Below are positions 36,226-45,254 of a stretch of 64,000 nt of DNA, piece after piece. Source of the DNA: Mucilaginibacter gilvus (lineage in GTDB: Bacteria; Bacteroidota; Bacteroidia; Sphingobacteriales; Sphingobacteriaceae); assembly GCF_004054195.1 (NCBI RefSeq), contig NZ_SBIW01000004.1, forward strand, positions 62,001 through 126,000. The letters run 5' to 3'. The notes under the pieces are model-generated. The model did not search any database and was not told the DNA's origin. It saw nothing but the letters and a program-made list of their open reading frames with translations. Position 1 is the first letter of the stretch, and each line of letters opens with the position of its first letter. The translations under genes were made by a program, and so were the position numbers.

Positions 36226-36545
36226 AAGGCTGGCTTATAGTTGCCCCGTTTTTAAATGTTAACGCCATGGCATTGTTTCCCTTTATTTTGCTGCGCGAAG
36301 AAGAGATGCGCGGAGATGTGGTTTTGCTAAACCATGAGCGGATACATTTAAGGCAGCAGGCCGAGTTACTGGTATTGCCTTTTTACGTGCTATACCTTTT
36401 AAATTACCTGGTAAACCTTGCCCGTTACAGTAGCCATAACAAAGCGTATCTGATGATCTTGTTTGAGCAGGAGGCTTATCAAAGGGAGCTGGATGTGGCT
36501 TATTTAAGCTGCCGGAAATGGTGCAACTGGCTGGCTTTTTTTTGA
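36222..36545 (+). CDS. Small membrane protein with HERIH metal-binding-like motif
   Basis: 107 residues. One clear hydrophobic segment (LLVLPFYVLYLLNYLVNLA) follows NHERIHLRQQ, and FEQEAYQRE lies further on. HExxH plus a downstream Glu in a YxxxxFEQEAY context is the layout of gluzincin-type peptidases such as M56/M48, but the protein is too short for a full peptidase. I recall near-identical small proteins of this type in Bacteroidota, uncharacterised. The ATG overlaps the previous stop (ATGA). Confidence 0.75.
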   Translation: MKGWLIVAPFLNVNAMALFPFILLREEEMRGDVVLLNHERIHLRQQAELLVLPFYVLYLLNYLVNLARYSSHNKAYLMILFEQEAYQRELDVAYLSCRKWCNWLAFF

Positions 36546-36609
36546 TTGCGAACACATTAGTTACATTTTGTGCCTTGAAATAACAGATTTTTCCATTTTC
36601 TTTGCGTTT

Positions 36610-37626
36610 ATGTTGAAAACCGGTTTTAAAGTAGTTCTCACACTTTGTTGTTCATTTGCGCTCTCAGCCAGTGCCCAAACAACCGATACTGTTAAAAGAG
36701 ATACAGTTAAAATTGATACCAACCTATTGAACAGGTATCGCATCTCGCCAAGGCCCAATGCTATCCCCGTGCCGTCGAAACCCTTGCTAATACAGCAGGA
36801 ACTTTTGCCCGTAACCATGCTTGATTATAAGGTAAGCTACTGGCGCAGGTATGTTACGCTGGGGCTAAACTTTAACCAGGCGGCCTTTAGCAATAATTAC
36901 AGCGCGGGTGGTGTTACCGCAATCGCTTTAGGCACCAATTTAATTTACCGTATCGAGTATAATAAAGCGCCTTTTAGTTACTCTACAGATTTGAACCTGC
37001 TATACGGAAAATCGAAAAACAAGGGACAGGGTGCCCGCAAAACCAACGACAGGATCTTCCTGGATAACAAGGTGGCCACTCAAATGTCAAAGCACTGGTT
37101 CTTCTTCGGTTCGTTAAGTTTCGAATCTCAGTTTGATAAGGGTTTCCAATACGATGCCGCAGGGGTTAACCCACCGTTGCTCATATCCAACTTTATGTCG
37201 CCGGGGTATTTAACCGAATCTGTAGGTTTTGAGTACAAGGCCGAAAAGTTCTTCGATCTGCGTTTGGGTACGGGTACGGCCCGCCAAACTTTTGTATTGG
37301 ATACCACCATTTACCACAACAACCCGGGCAACTATGGTGTTACCCCTGGCAAAACCATCCGTACGGATATCGCATTCCAGATGGTGGCCATATTTGATAA
37401 GGACATTGCCAAGAACATGCATTTTAACGCCCGGTACGATATGTTTGTGCCTTACGGCAGGGCATTGGCTTTTGTTCGCCACAGGCTTGACGCGGTGCTG
37501 GCGGCAAAGGTAAACCGCCTCATCAACGTATCTATCAATGGTACGCTACTGTTTGATAAAAACACGTCTGACAGTGTACAAGGTACAGAAGGCCTATCTC
37601 TGGGGATATTGTATAAATTCCCGTAA
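36610..37626 (+). CDS. DUF3078 domain protein, exported
   Basis: 338 residues from the ATG at 36610, which fronts a signal peptide ending SALSASAQ; the in-frame upstream ATG at 36568 would add a poor leader. The DUF3078 block has YWRRYVTLGLNFNQAAFSNN, TNLIYRIEYNKAPF, FFGSLSFESQF and RLGTGTARQTF. Antiparallel beta content suggests an outer-membrane barrel. Function is unknown. Confidence 0.88.
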   Translation: MLKTGFKVVLTLCCSFALSASAQTTDTVKRDTVKIDTNLLNRYRISPRPNAIPVPSKPLLIQQELLPVTMLDYKVSYWRRYVTLGLNFNQAAFSNNYSAGGVTAIALGTNLIYRIEYNKAPFSYSTDLNLLYGKSKNKGQGARKTNDRIFLDNKVATQMSKHWFFFGSLSFESQFDKGFQYDAAGVNPPLLISNFMSPGYLTESVGFEYKAEKFFDLRLGTGTARQTFVLDTTIYHNNPGNYGVTPGKTIRTDIAFQMVAIFDKDIAKNMHFNARYDMFVPYGRALAFVRHRLDAVLAAKVNRLINVSINGTLLFDKNTSDSVQGTEGLSLGILYKFP

Positions 37627-37681
37627 AGGGTTATCTCTTCCCGCGCAATGCCGCCGCGTAGGTTAAAAGGCTTATAATCGC

Positions 37682-40138
37682 TTACCCTTTATTGTTACGC
37701 TTCCTCAGCGCCTGAAAATCGATATAGTACAGCACCTTCAGCGAGAAGTTGTTGTTCTGCGGCAGATTATAAGTGTCGTGCAAGTTATTAAGATAACCTC
37801 CATTGGACAGGCTATTGCTGTTAAACGCAGAGTTTTTCCAGGCAAGGCTTAATTCACTGCCCGGGGTAAATTGCCAAACGTATATCATATCCACGTTCCA
37901 GATATTTACGTTGCGGTCGCTGTGGTCAAAATCATTTGATGTAAGGGGGGCAACGTATCTGTCCTGCCCGAGGCTAAAAAACTCTTTGTTGTTAACTTTA
38001 CTCCAATAATGCCTCAAACGAAGGTTAAGCCCCATTGTACTGCTAAAGGTGTACTTAAGGTTAAAGATATTCTCAACCGTGTGCACGTCCCTTCGGGCAA
38101 AAACAGGCTGGTTAACGCTGTCAAATGTGGAGAACCCGAGATAGTTTAGCCGGGGGCTAATGGTAACGTCTTCGCCAATAGAAAACTTGTTGCTAAGGCG
38201 TAAGTTTAAAAACAATTCAAGGTCGTTACCATGTCCGTAGCGCGCGTTCCACACCCAGGTATCTGAATACCAAAAACCACCCGAAAGTATTTTTGACCTA
38301 TCGGTGCTCAAATTCCAGTTTAACATAAAATTTTGAGGGGCAGCATACGGGCGGTCTGCCACATGTGATTCATAATAATCAACGCCTTCTTTGCGGAAGT
38401 GGGCATTAATATTTACCTGCCACAAGTTTTTAAAGGTGCCAAAGCCGCCAAAATTTTGGTTAAAGTATTGATAAACCGCTGGGTTCACCCGGCGGGAGTA
38501 GTAGGTGTTTGTCCAAACCCCGTACTGCGTAAACAGGTGCTTGGGCTTGTAATTGGTGTACTGCATGTTAAGGTTGTGCTCTAAATAATTGTTGTTATTA
38601 TAAAAGCCCAAATCGTTAACCTCATATTGGCTATCCACCATATCCTGCCCAATATCCCAGGTAAAATTACCTGATGATTTCCCCGCAATAACTTCATAGC
38701 TGTAACCGGTTTTGGTTTTCATACCACCGCCGTACAAGTTACTCATCATGGCAAAACCACGTAATTTGTAGGTGTTCTTTTTATTGTTGAGGCTGTACAC
38801 CAGGCCGCCAACATCGGCAGAGTAATCTTTACCAAAACGGTTTACATTGGTATTGATAAGGGTGATGGCCGAGTTGTTCTTCAGGTTCTGGTCGAAAACC
38901 AAAATGTTATAATTAGCCAGCGGGCTGGTTTGTACCTGCCTGCGATTGCCTTGTCCATCTTCTATGGTGGCGTAAGCGGTGTTGGTAATAGCGTTAAAAA
39001 CACCAATACCCAAGCCGTTTGAAAGTCGCCCCGAAAGTTTGATAGCGTTTATGAGTTTGGTTTCGGTTGGGTTGCTTATCACCTCCTCTCCCGGGGCAAG
39101 GTTGGCGTAAGCTCTATCGTAATTTAACGGAGTACCCCCCACCCGGCGCGAATAGAACAGGTTGCCTTTATTAAACAGTTCGGTACCTTCGGTGAAAAAA
39201 GCGCGATTCTCATTATATTTTACCTCAAAAGGGGTTAGATTGAGTACTTTATTATCTGATTGTACCTGCCCAAAGTCAGGTATCAGGGTCAGATCCAGCG
39301 TAAAGGCATCGTTTATACCGTATTTAACATCCATCCCGCCATTAACCGATGCTTTTGTATTAGGTACTCCCGCCGTGTTGTATGGATAATGGTTTACGTA
39401 AGTAGAAAAATATGGATAGAAGGCCAGCCGCACTGGTGGGTTTAACTTCTCTAAGCCGGTTAAAGTGCCCTCCTGGTTAATAAAACCGTTCATCTTTGGG
39501 TCTATCTCGTTCCAAAACAATTGTTGCTGAATGCGCTGACGCTTGCGGATGAGGTTCATGCCCCAGGTTTGCACATCTTTTTTTGCAAAGCGCAGCGCCG
39601 AATATGGGATGCGCATCTCTACCGACCAACCATGATCATCTACCTGCACCTTGCTGGTCCAAACAGCGTTCCAGTTAGGGTCTTCGTCGTTACCCTCTGC
39701 ATTCGGCGGCGCGTATTTGGCATCGAACTGGCTGTTTGCCGATGTTACGAAGAAGCCGGTACCGTTGATACCGTCCTGGTAAGTATCAAAAATAACCCCC
39801 AGGAAATCTGCATTACCCACATTATCCCGGGTAGCAATCTCCTTGGCTACTTTATCTGCCGAGGTTTCGTACATGCGTGCGCCTATATATATGGCGTTGT
39901 TATCATAAATTATTTTTACTTCGGTACGCTCTTCCGGTTTCTCGTGGTTGCCGGCGTTTGGGCGCAGTTCAACAAAATCGGTTGCGATGGGTGCATTCTG
40001 CCATGCTGCATCGTCGAGCACGCCATCCATTTTTGGCGGGGTTTCGGTTTTTATGGCAACTAAGGTTTTCTTCGCCTTTTGACAAAAAGCGCTAACGGAT
40101 AAAATGGAGAATAAAAGGGCGAGGAAAAATACCTTCAT
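37682..40138 (-). CDS. DUF5916 protein with CBM9-like domain
   Basis: 818 residues. Signal peptide ending SAFCQ, then a family-9 carbohydrate-binding-like domain (PPKMDGVLDDAAWQNAPIA, YDNNAIYIGARM). The large beta-rich C-terminal DUF5916 region follows (MDVKYGINDAFTLDLTLIPDFGQVQSDN, FFTEGTELF), probably an outer-membrane barrel. Its role in uptake or adhesion is unproven. TGTTAAAT words at ~20-bp spacing lie in its upstream region. Confidence 0.85.
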   Translation of the reverse strand: MKVFFLALLFSILSVSAFCQKAKKTLVAIKTETPPKMDGVLDDAAWQNAPIATDFVELRPNAGNHEKPEERTEVKIIYDNNAIYIGARMYETSADKVAKEIATRDNVGNADFLGVIFDTYQDGINGTGFFVTSANSQFDAKYAPPNAEGNDEDPNWNAVWTSKVQVDDHGWSVEMRIPYSALRFAKKDVQTWGMNLIRKRQRIQQQLFWNEIDPKMNGFINQEGTLTGLEKLNPPVRLAFYPYFSTYVNHYPYNTAGVPNTKASVNGGMDVKYGINDAFTLDLTLIPDFGQVQSDNKVLNLTPFEVKYNENRAFFTEGTELFNKGNLFYSRRVGGTPLNYDRAYANLAPGEEVISNPTETKLINAIKLSGRLSNGLGIGVFNAITNTAYATIEDGQGNRRQVQTSPLANYNILVFDQNLKNNSAITLINTNVNRFGKDYSADVGGLVYSLNNKKNTYKLRGFAMMSNLYGGGMKTKTGYSYEVIAGKSSGNFTWDIGQDMVDSQYEVNDLGFYNNNNYLEHNLNMQYTNYKPKHLFTQYGVWTNTYYSRRVNPAVYQYFNQNFGGFGTFKNLWQVNINAHFRKEGVDYYESHVADRPYAAPQNFMLNWNLSTDRSKILSGGFWYSDTWVWNARYGHGNDLELFLNLRLSNKFSIGEDVTISPRLNYLGFSTFDSVNQPVFARRDVHTVENIFNLKYTFSSTMGLNLRLRHYWSKVNNKEFFSLGQDRYVAPLTSNDFDHSDRNVNIWNVDMIYVWQFTPGSELSLAWKNSAFNSNSLSNGGYLNNLHDTYNLPQNNNFSLKVLYYIDFQALRKRNNKG

Positions 40139-40197
40139 GTAAGGGGGCTTATAATGCTATAAGATGTGCGAAGTTTGCAAAACGTTACAACCTGAAG

Positions 40198-40245
40198 TGT
40201 TAAATGTTAGTTAACAGATGTTAAATAATTGGCTATGTGTTAAAT
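40198..40245. promoter_or_regulatory. Three TGTTAAAT words at ~20-bp spacing upstream of the DUF5916 gene
   Basis: Copies begin at 40198, 40219 and 40238, with an inverted TGTTAACT between the first two. The spacing is near two DNA turns, as for operator half-sites; the same word occurs once (23279) upstream of the nuclease gene. No known regulator is identified. Confidence 0.35.
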
Positions 40246-40271
40246 AGCCATTAAAAAAACATATTCCCGGG

Positions 40272-40376
40272 GTGAGTAAACGACTAATATGGCTTTATTT
40301 TAAGCTTTTGGGCCTAAAGAAAGAGAACCGAAAGCAAAGGGTTATCTACACATTTAAGCCCGTTAAAGAGCTTTAG
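40272..40376 (+). CDS. Possible short basic protein (34 aa)
   Basis: GTG-start frame reading MSKRLIWLYFKLLGLKKEN and a further basic stretch ending FKPVKEL, then TAG. It is Lys/Arg-rich and amphipathic, without frame breaks. A 34-codon frame can arise by chance, so this is weak. Confidence 0.25.
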   Translation: MSKRLIWLYFKLLGLKKENRKQRVIYTFKPVKEL

Positions 40377-40438
40377 CCGATAGTGGCCCCACGAAAATGT
40401 TTAATTGCATTCATATTAGCCGAATTGCTTCAAAATCT

Positions 40439-40446
40439 TAACTTTG
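40439..40446 (+). promoter_or_regulatory. -7 promoter element for ffh (TAACTTTG)
   Basis: Exact TAnnTTTG match 25 nt before the ffh ATG. Confidence 0.5.
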
Positions 40447-40471
40447 TATCCTCAAAAATTACGAATACATA

Positions 40472-41800
40472 ATGTTTGAAAATTTATCAGATAAGCTCGA
40501 CAGGGCGTTTAAAGTACTAAAAGGACAAGGATCGATCACGGAAATAAACGTGGCCGAAACCATGAAAGAGATACGTAAGGCCCTGTTGGATGCCGACGTT
40601 AACTATAAAACAGCCAAAACATTTACAGATGATGTAAGGACAAAGGCAATGGGCGAAAATGTATTAACCTCCATTTCGCCGGGCCAATTGCTCACCAAGC
40701 TCATGAACGATGAGCTGACCGAACTGATGGGCGGCACCACTGCCGAGCTGGATCTGAAGGCATCGCCAACCATCATCCTGATAGCGGGTTTGAACGGTGC
40801 GGGTAAAACAACCTTTACCGGTAAGCTGGCCAACTACCTTAAAACACAAAAAGGCAAAAAACCATTACTGGTTGCCGATGATATTTACCGCCCGGCGGCG
40901 ATAGACCAATTGGAGGTTTTGGGCCAGCAGATAGGCGTACCTGTTTATGCCAACCGAGAATCGAAGGACCCGGTTGCGATTGCTTTAGAAGGTATAGCCC
41001 AGGCCAAGCGCGATGGCAACAACGTGGTTATTATTGATACCGCCGGCCGTTTAGCTATAGACGAGGCCATGATGCAGGAAATAGAGCGCGTAAAAGCCGC
41101 TACTAAACCGCAGGAAATTTTATTTGTTGTTGATAGTATGACCGGCCAGGATGCCGTGAACACCGCCAAGGTGTTTAACGACCGCCTGGACTTTACAGGT
41201 GTTGTATTAACCAAACTGGATGGCGATACCCGCGGTGGTGCGGCGTTGTCTATCAAATCGGTAGTTAATAAGCCGATAAAATTCATTGGGACGGGCGAAA
41301 AAATGGAAGCGCTCGACGTTTTCCACCCGGATCGTATGGCATCCAGGATATTGGGCATGGGCGACGTGGTTTCCCTGGTGGAGCGTGCGCAACAGCAGTT
41401 TGACGAAAAGGAAGCTGCTGAGCTGCAAAAGAAGATCCGGAAGAACAAGTTCGACTTTAACGACTTTTACAGCCAGATACAGCAGATCAAAAAAATGGGT
41501 AACATGAAGGACCTGATGGGCATGATACCGGGTGTTGGTAAAATGATGAAGGATGTAGAAGTAAGCGACGATGCTTTTAAAGGTATCGAAGCCATCATTC
41601 AATCCATGACGCCGAAAGAAAAAGAAAACCCCGACCTGATCAATCAAAGCCGCCGCCAGCGCATCGCGAAAGGATCTGGTAGCGATCTGCAGGAAGTAAA
41701 CCGCCTGATGAAACAGTTTGATGATATGAAAAAGGTGATGAAACAAATGAGCAACCCCGCCGCCATGGCCAGCATGATGCGCCGGATGCCGAAACAATAG
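40472..41800 (+). CDS. ffh: Signal recognition particle GTPase Ffh
   Basis: Targets nascent membrane and secreted proteins to the translocon with 4.5S RNA. N-domain, then G-domain with GLNGAGKTTFTGKLA, DTAGRL, TKLDGDTRGGA; the C-terminal M-domain is Met-rich (MKKVMKQMSNPAAMASMM). 442 residues is normal. Single gene with its own promoter element; no 4.5S RNA gene is recognised nearby. Confidence 0.96.
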   Translation: MFENLSDKLDRAFKVLKGQGSITEINVAETMKEIRKALLDADVNYKTAKTFTDDVRTKAMGENVLTSISPGQLLTKLMNDELTELMGGTTAELDLKASPTIILIAGLNGAGKTTFTGKLANYLKTQKGKKPLLVADDIYRPAAIDQLEVLGQQIGVPVYANRESKDPVAIALEGIAQAKRDGNNVVIIDTAGRLAIDEAMMQEIERVKAATKPQEILFVVDSMTGQDAVNTAKVFNDRLDFTGVVLTKLDGDTRGGAALSIKSVVNKPIKFIGTGEKMEALDVFHPDRMASRILGMGDVVSLVERAQQQFDEKEAAELQKKIRKNKFDFNDFYSQIQQIKKMGNMKDLMGMIPGVGKMMKDVEVSDDAFKGIEAIIQSMTPKEKENPDLINQSRRQRIAKGSGSDLQEVNRLMKQFDDMKKVMKQMSNPAAMASMMRRMPKQ

Positions 41801-41849
41801 CACCTAAAAGGAACACAATTTTGAACGCCTCAGCAGAGATGTTGGGGCT

Positions 41850-42326
41850 TTACTTTTTTAAATCTTTCACCAATTTATTAATCGACTCCTGAAATAATTT
41901 TTCATCAATATCCGTACAGTTAAAAGAAGTGAAATCTGTTGAGTTTATTGCTTTTGGTTCTTCAATATTCATCCAAAACTCTTCCTGCATTAATCTAGGT
42001 CTAATATCATCCTTTTGCACATTAAATAGAAAATCGTCTATATGTATAGGAAAATAAATCGTTTTCCATAAAACGTCTTGCTTTTTTCTGCCCTCCGTAA
42101 GTTCATATTGACATGCCACGCTCTTGATTGAGTTTTCTGAAGCAATAAAAAGGAGCGTATCATATCGCTGTATATTTTCAGACATTATTTTTTTCAACGG
42201 CTTTCCTCCAGGCGCGTCGTTTTCCCATAAAAAAGTCGAAACACCCCTTAGTCTAAGACCCTCATTTAGTTTTCTTGCGAATACCTTGTCTTTAAAACTA
42301 TATGATATAAAAACCTTATCAAACAT
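41850..42326 (-). CDS. Orphan TIR-domain protein
   Basis: 158 residues made of one TIR-like domain. The N-terminal FISYSFKDKVFARKLNEGL is TIR box 1; LLFIASENSIKSVACQYELTE gives the SxxC/W...E pattern with Glu75 as the likely catalytic NADase residue. A basic C-terminal helix ends LVKDLKK. The ATG at 42326 is used; a TTG at 42332 is also in frame. The DNA is AT-rich relative to its neighbours. TIR domains in bacterial defence act downstream of a sensor or partner, but none lies next to it, so its function (defence, signalling, effector) is open. Confidence 0.8.
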   Translation of the reverse strand: MFDKVFISYSFKDKVFARKLNEGLRLRGVSTFLWENDAPGGKPLKKIMSENIQRYDTLLFIASENSIKSVACQYELTEGRKKQDVLWKTIYFPIHIDDFLFNVQKDDIRPRLMQEEFWMNIEEPKAINSTDFTSFNCTDIDEKLFQESINKLVKDLKK

Positions 42327-42449
42327 TTTCAAGTGTATGACTTAGGCCTATTGGCGATGGTGATCGTGGGGCTTACGTAAAATTCCTACTACACATACCC
42401 GCTTTGTGATTGAATTTTACAAACTTTAGCTTTTAAACTTTTTACGATC

Positions 42450-44603
42450 ATGATGTTATCTTTACCTGTACGCCGGGCGCTGTTGGTTGCGCTGGCTGTT
42501 TCTGCATTGTCCTCGGCCCAAGCGCAAAAAAAGCAGCTTACCACCGGGCAAATGCTCAAAAACGAGCCCAATAAAATTATTACCCCGCTGCCAGGCTTCA
42601 CCGGCTGGGCAGATGACAGCCATTACATAAAAAGCGCTAACCGCCGCCCGGGTGGCAATGGCGGTGGGAGCAGCGTAGCTGTAGATGTACTTACCGGCAC
42701 CGAAACCCCTTACACCCCGCCCGTTACCAACATGACGGTGAGCGTACGCGATAAAGATGTTTACCTGAAACAGGTAGACGGCACCGAAACCCGCCTCACC
42801 AAAACAGCAGACGAGGAGCAGAACCCAACCCTATCGCCCGATAACAGCAAAGTAGCCTACACTTTTGGCGGCAACCTGTACATTTTAGATGTCGCCAGCG
42901 GCAAGCAATCAAAAATTACTACCGATGGTACAGACGTTATCTACAACGGTTATGCGTCGTGGGTTTATTATGAGGAGATCCTGGGCAGGGCATCGCGCTA
43001 CAAGGCGTTCTGGTGGTCGCCGGATAGCAAAACTTTGGCCTGGATGCATTTTGACGATACGCAGGTGCCTATGTTCCCGCTGTATAACTCCGATGGTCAG
43101 CACGGCTTTACCGAGCTAACCCGCTACCCTGAACCGGGCGACCCGAACCCGAAGGTGAAACTGGCCTTTTACAATGTACCGGCGAATAAAATTACCTGGG
43201 CCGATTTTAACGAGAACGACGATACTTACCTGGGCACGCCTATCTGGTCGCCGGATGGTACCGAGCTTTGGATGCAGTGGATGAACCGCGACCAAAACAA
43301 CCTGAAACTATACGCCGTAACCCCGGCAACCGGTACCAAAAAAGAAATTTACGACGAGAAACAAAGAACCTGGATCAGCTGGTTTAAGGATGTTAATTTC
43401 CTGAAGAACAACCAGGGTTTTATTGTGATGAGCGACAAAAGCGGCTGGGAGCATATTTACTGGTACGGCATGGATGGAAAACTGAAATCGCAATTAACTA
43501 CCGGCGGTTACACCGTAACCGGCATCCAATACATCGACGAGAAGAACAAACAGGTTTACTTCACCGCCCGTAAAGAGAACACCGCGCGTGTGGATTTATA
43601 CAAAACCAACTTTAGCGGCAAGGGTTTAATCCGTTTAACAGCAGGCGAGTTTAACCATGCGGTATCTATGTCGCCCAATGGCACTTACTTTACCGATACC
43701 TACTCTAACGTAGAAACCCCGGCTAAAACCGCCGTGTACGATAGCAAAGGCAAACTGGTGAAAGATATTGCAGATAGCAAAGGCACCGAGTATGGCGATT
43801 ACGAAATGGCGACCACCAAACTTATCCGTGTGAAAACAGCGGATGGTTTCGACCTCCCGATGACCATTATGCTGCCGCTTAATTACGACCCGAACAAAAA
43901 ATACCCGGTGATGATCAGCATCTATGGCGGGCCAAATGCCGGTACCGTTATGGATACCTGGAAATACAGCGGCATGGCGCAATGGTGGGCAAAAGAAGGT
44001 ATGATACAGGTGGCGATGGATCACCGTGCATCGGGCCACTTTGGTAAGGTTGGCCAAAACTATATGTATAAAGATCTGGGCAAATGGGAAATGGCCGACT
44101 ACATTGAGATGGTGAAATACCTGCGGACCCTAAGCTATGTGGACCCAACCAAAATGTGCATTACCGGCGGTAGCTATGGCGGTTACATTACCGCGTATGC
44201 CCTAACCTACGGTGCAGATTACTTTACCCATGGCATAGCCAACTTTGGCGTAATGGACTGGAGCCTGTACGACACCCACTACACCGAACGCTATATGGGC
44301 ACGCCCAAAAACAACCCTGAAGGTTATAAAAGCAGTTCGGTTTTAACCTATGCCAACAAGCTGAAAGGTGTTCTGCGGATAGTACATGGCACCATGGACG
44401 ATAACGTACACGCGCAAAACAGCATCCAGCTGATAAACAAACTGATGGACGAAGGCAAGCATTTTGAATTTATGCTGTACCCCGGCCAGCGCCACGGCTT
44501 CCGCGATAAGAGCAAGGCAGAGCACCAGCAAATGGAAACAAACCGGTTTATTTACCAGTATTTATTGCAAAAACCGATACCGGCTGAATTGGCAAGTAAA
44601 TAA
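42450..44603 (+). CDS. Exported dipeptidyl-peptidase IV-like serine peptidase (S9B)
   Basis: 717 residues. Signal peptide ending SSAQAQ, an eight-blade propeller-like N-half (PDNSKVAYTF, WSPDSKTLAWMHFDD), then a hydrolase domain with the nucleophile Ser in GGSYGG. The Asp and His of the triad lie in GTMDDNVHAQN and QRHGFRD. The family removes N-terminal Xaa-Pro dipeptides in the periplasm. Two adjacent ATGs (42450, 42453) exist. Confidence 0.95.
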   Translation: MMLSLPVRRALLVALAVSALSSAQAQKKQLTTGQMLKNEPNKIITPLPGFTGWADDSHYIKSANRRPGGNGGGSSVAVDVLTGTETPYTPPVTNMTVSVRDKDVYLKQVDGTETRLTKTADEEQNPTLSPDNSKVAYTFGGNLYILDVASGKQSKITTDGTDVIYNGYASWVYYEEILGRASRYKAFWWSPDSKTLAWMHFDDTQVPMFPLYNSDGQHGFTELTRYPEPGDPNPKVKLAFYNVPANKITWADFNENDDTYLGTPIWSPDGTELWMQWMNRDQNNLKLYAVTPATGTKKEIYDEKQRTWISWFKDVNFLKNNQGFIVMSDKSGWEHIYWYGMDGKLKSQLTTGGYTVTGIQYIDEKNKQVYFTARKENTARVDLYKTNFSGKGLIRLTAGEFNHAVSMSPNGTYFTDTYSNVETPAKTAVYDSKGKLVKDIADSKGTEYGDYEMATTKLIRVKTADGFDLPMTIMLPLNYDPNKKYPVMISIYGGPNAGTVMDTWKYSGMAQWWAKEGMIQVAMDHRASGHFGKVGQNYMYKDLGKWEMADYIEMVKYLRTLSYVDPTKMCITGGSYGGYITAYALTYGADYFTHGIANFGVMDWSLYDTHYTERYMGTPKNNPEGYKSSSVLTYANKLKGVLRIVHGTMDDNVHAQNSIQLINKLMDEGKHFEFMLYPGQRHGFRDKSKAEHQQMETNRFIYQYLLQKPIPAELASK

Positions 44604-44609
44604 ATGAAC

Positions 44610-44648
44610 ACGAATTTCACGAATAGGACGAATTTCACGAATTTTAGC
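44610..44648. repeat. Left repeat pair bounding the GxxExxY gene
   Basis: The 12-mer AATTTCACGAAT occurs at 44613-44624 and 44631-44642, exactly 18 bp apart. The inner copy extends as AATTTCACGAATTTTAGC and is the inverse of the right-hand repeat at 45068-45087. Confidence 0.9.
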
Positions 44649-44688
44649 TTCGGCGGGGTATCGAATCAAACACTAACCGATAAGAAAC

Positions 44689-45063
44689 ATGGCTGATATC
44701 CTTTTTAAGGAAGAATCTTACAAAATAGTTGGAGCTTGTTTTGAGGTGCATAAAGCGTTAGGGCATGGTTTTAAGGAGGTTGTTTATAAAGATGCTTTAG
44801 AGCTAGAGTTTAAACGCCTTGGTATATCCTTTTTGCGCGAGAAGCCGTATGATATATATTATAAGGAGCAAAAGCTAAAACATTGTTTCGTAGCGGATTT
44901 TGTGTTATTGAATAGTATTATCCTCGAGATAAAAACCGCTGGCTACATTGGTGAACCTTATTTAAAGCAAACGCTAAACTATCTTAAAGCATCTGGCCTT
45001 CGTTTAGGTATTGTAATAAATTTCGGAACACCATCATTAGAATATCAGCGCGTAATAATATGA
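44689..45063 (+). CDS. GxxExxY protein (PD-(D/E)XK-like)
   Basis: 124 residues. The signature GFKEVVY is in GHGFKEVVYKDALELEF, and DFVLLNSIILEIKTA has the D...ExK arrangement of PD-(D/E)XK nucleases, the fold proposed for this family. ACFEVHKALG lies at the N-terminus. It is a single gene bracketed on both sides by the same repeat in inverted orientation. Function is unknown; nuclease activity is inferred only. Confidence 0.87.
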   Translation: MADILFKEESYKIVGACFEVHKALGHGFKEVVYKDALELEFKRLGISFLREKPYDIYYKEQKLKHCFVADFVLLNSIILEIKTAGYIGEPYLKQTLNYLKASGLRLGIVINFGTPSLEYQRVII

Positions 45064-45067
45064 GGGA

Positions 45068-45109
45068 GCTAAAAAATTCGTGAAATTAGCGTCATTCGTG
45101 AAATTAGCG
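45068..45109. repeat. Right repeat pair bounding the GxxExxY gene
   Basis: ATTCGTGAAATT at 45076-45087 and 45094-45105, again 18 bp apart, in inverse orientation to the left pair. The inner copy reads GCTAAAAAATTCGTGAAATT, matching the left arm with two extra As. It begins 5 nt after the GxxExxY stop. Confidence 0.9.
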
Positions 45110-45254
45110 GCAGTTATTTTATATTGCAATTGTTGCTTTTCTCAAAATTTAATTTTACTTTGCGTAACAAAACAAACAACAATTCGTTAAACTATTTAAT
45201 AACGGTACTGTCTAACAGGCGGTACTAATTTGTTAACCTTAAACACCACACGCC

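Larger units (their letters stand above)
40139..40471. other. Intergenic region between the DUF5916 gene and ffh
   Basis: 333 bp. The left part has three TGTTAAAT words (40198, 40219, 40238) and a TTAACA. The middle holds a possible 34-codon frame (40272-40376, listed separately). The right part has the ffh promoter element. No tRNA or strong terminator is visible. Confidence 0.5.

Noticed and set aside
39521..40063. 180-codon plus-strand open frame inside the DUF5916 gene
   Set aside because: Antisense to a strong CBM9/DUF5916 coding sequence; composition typical of a shadow frame.
40346..40362. DnaA-box-like TTATCTACA, and a TTTTCCACA near 63048
   Set aside because: Isolated one-mismatch matches; no cluster, so they do not mark an origin.
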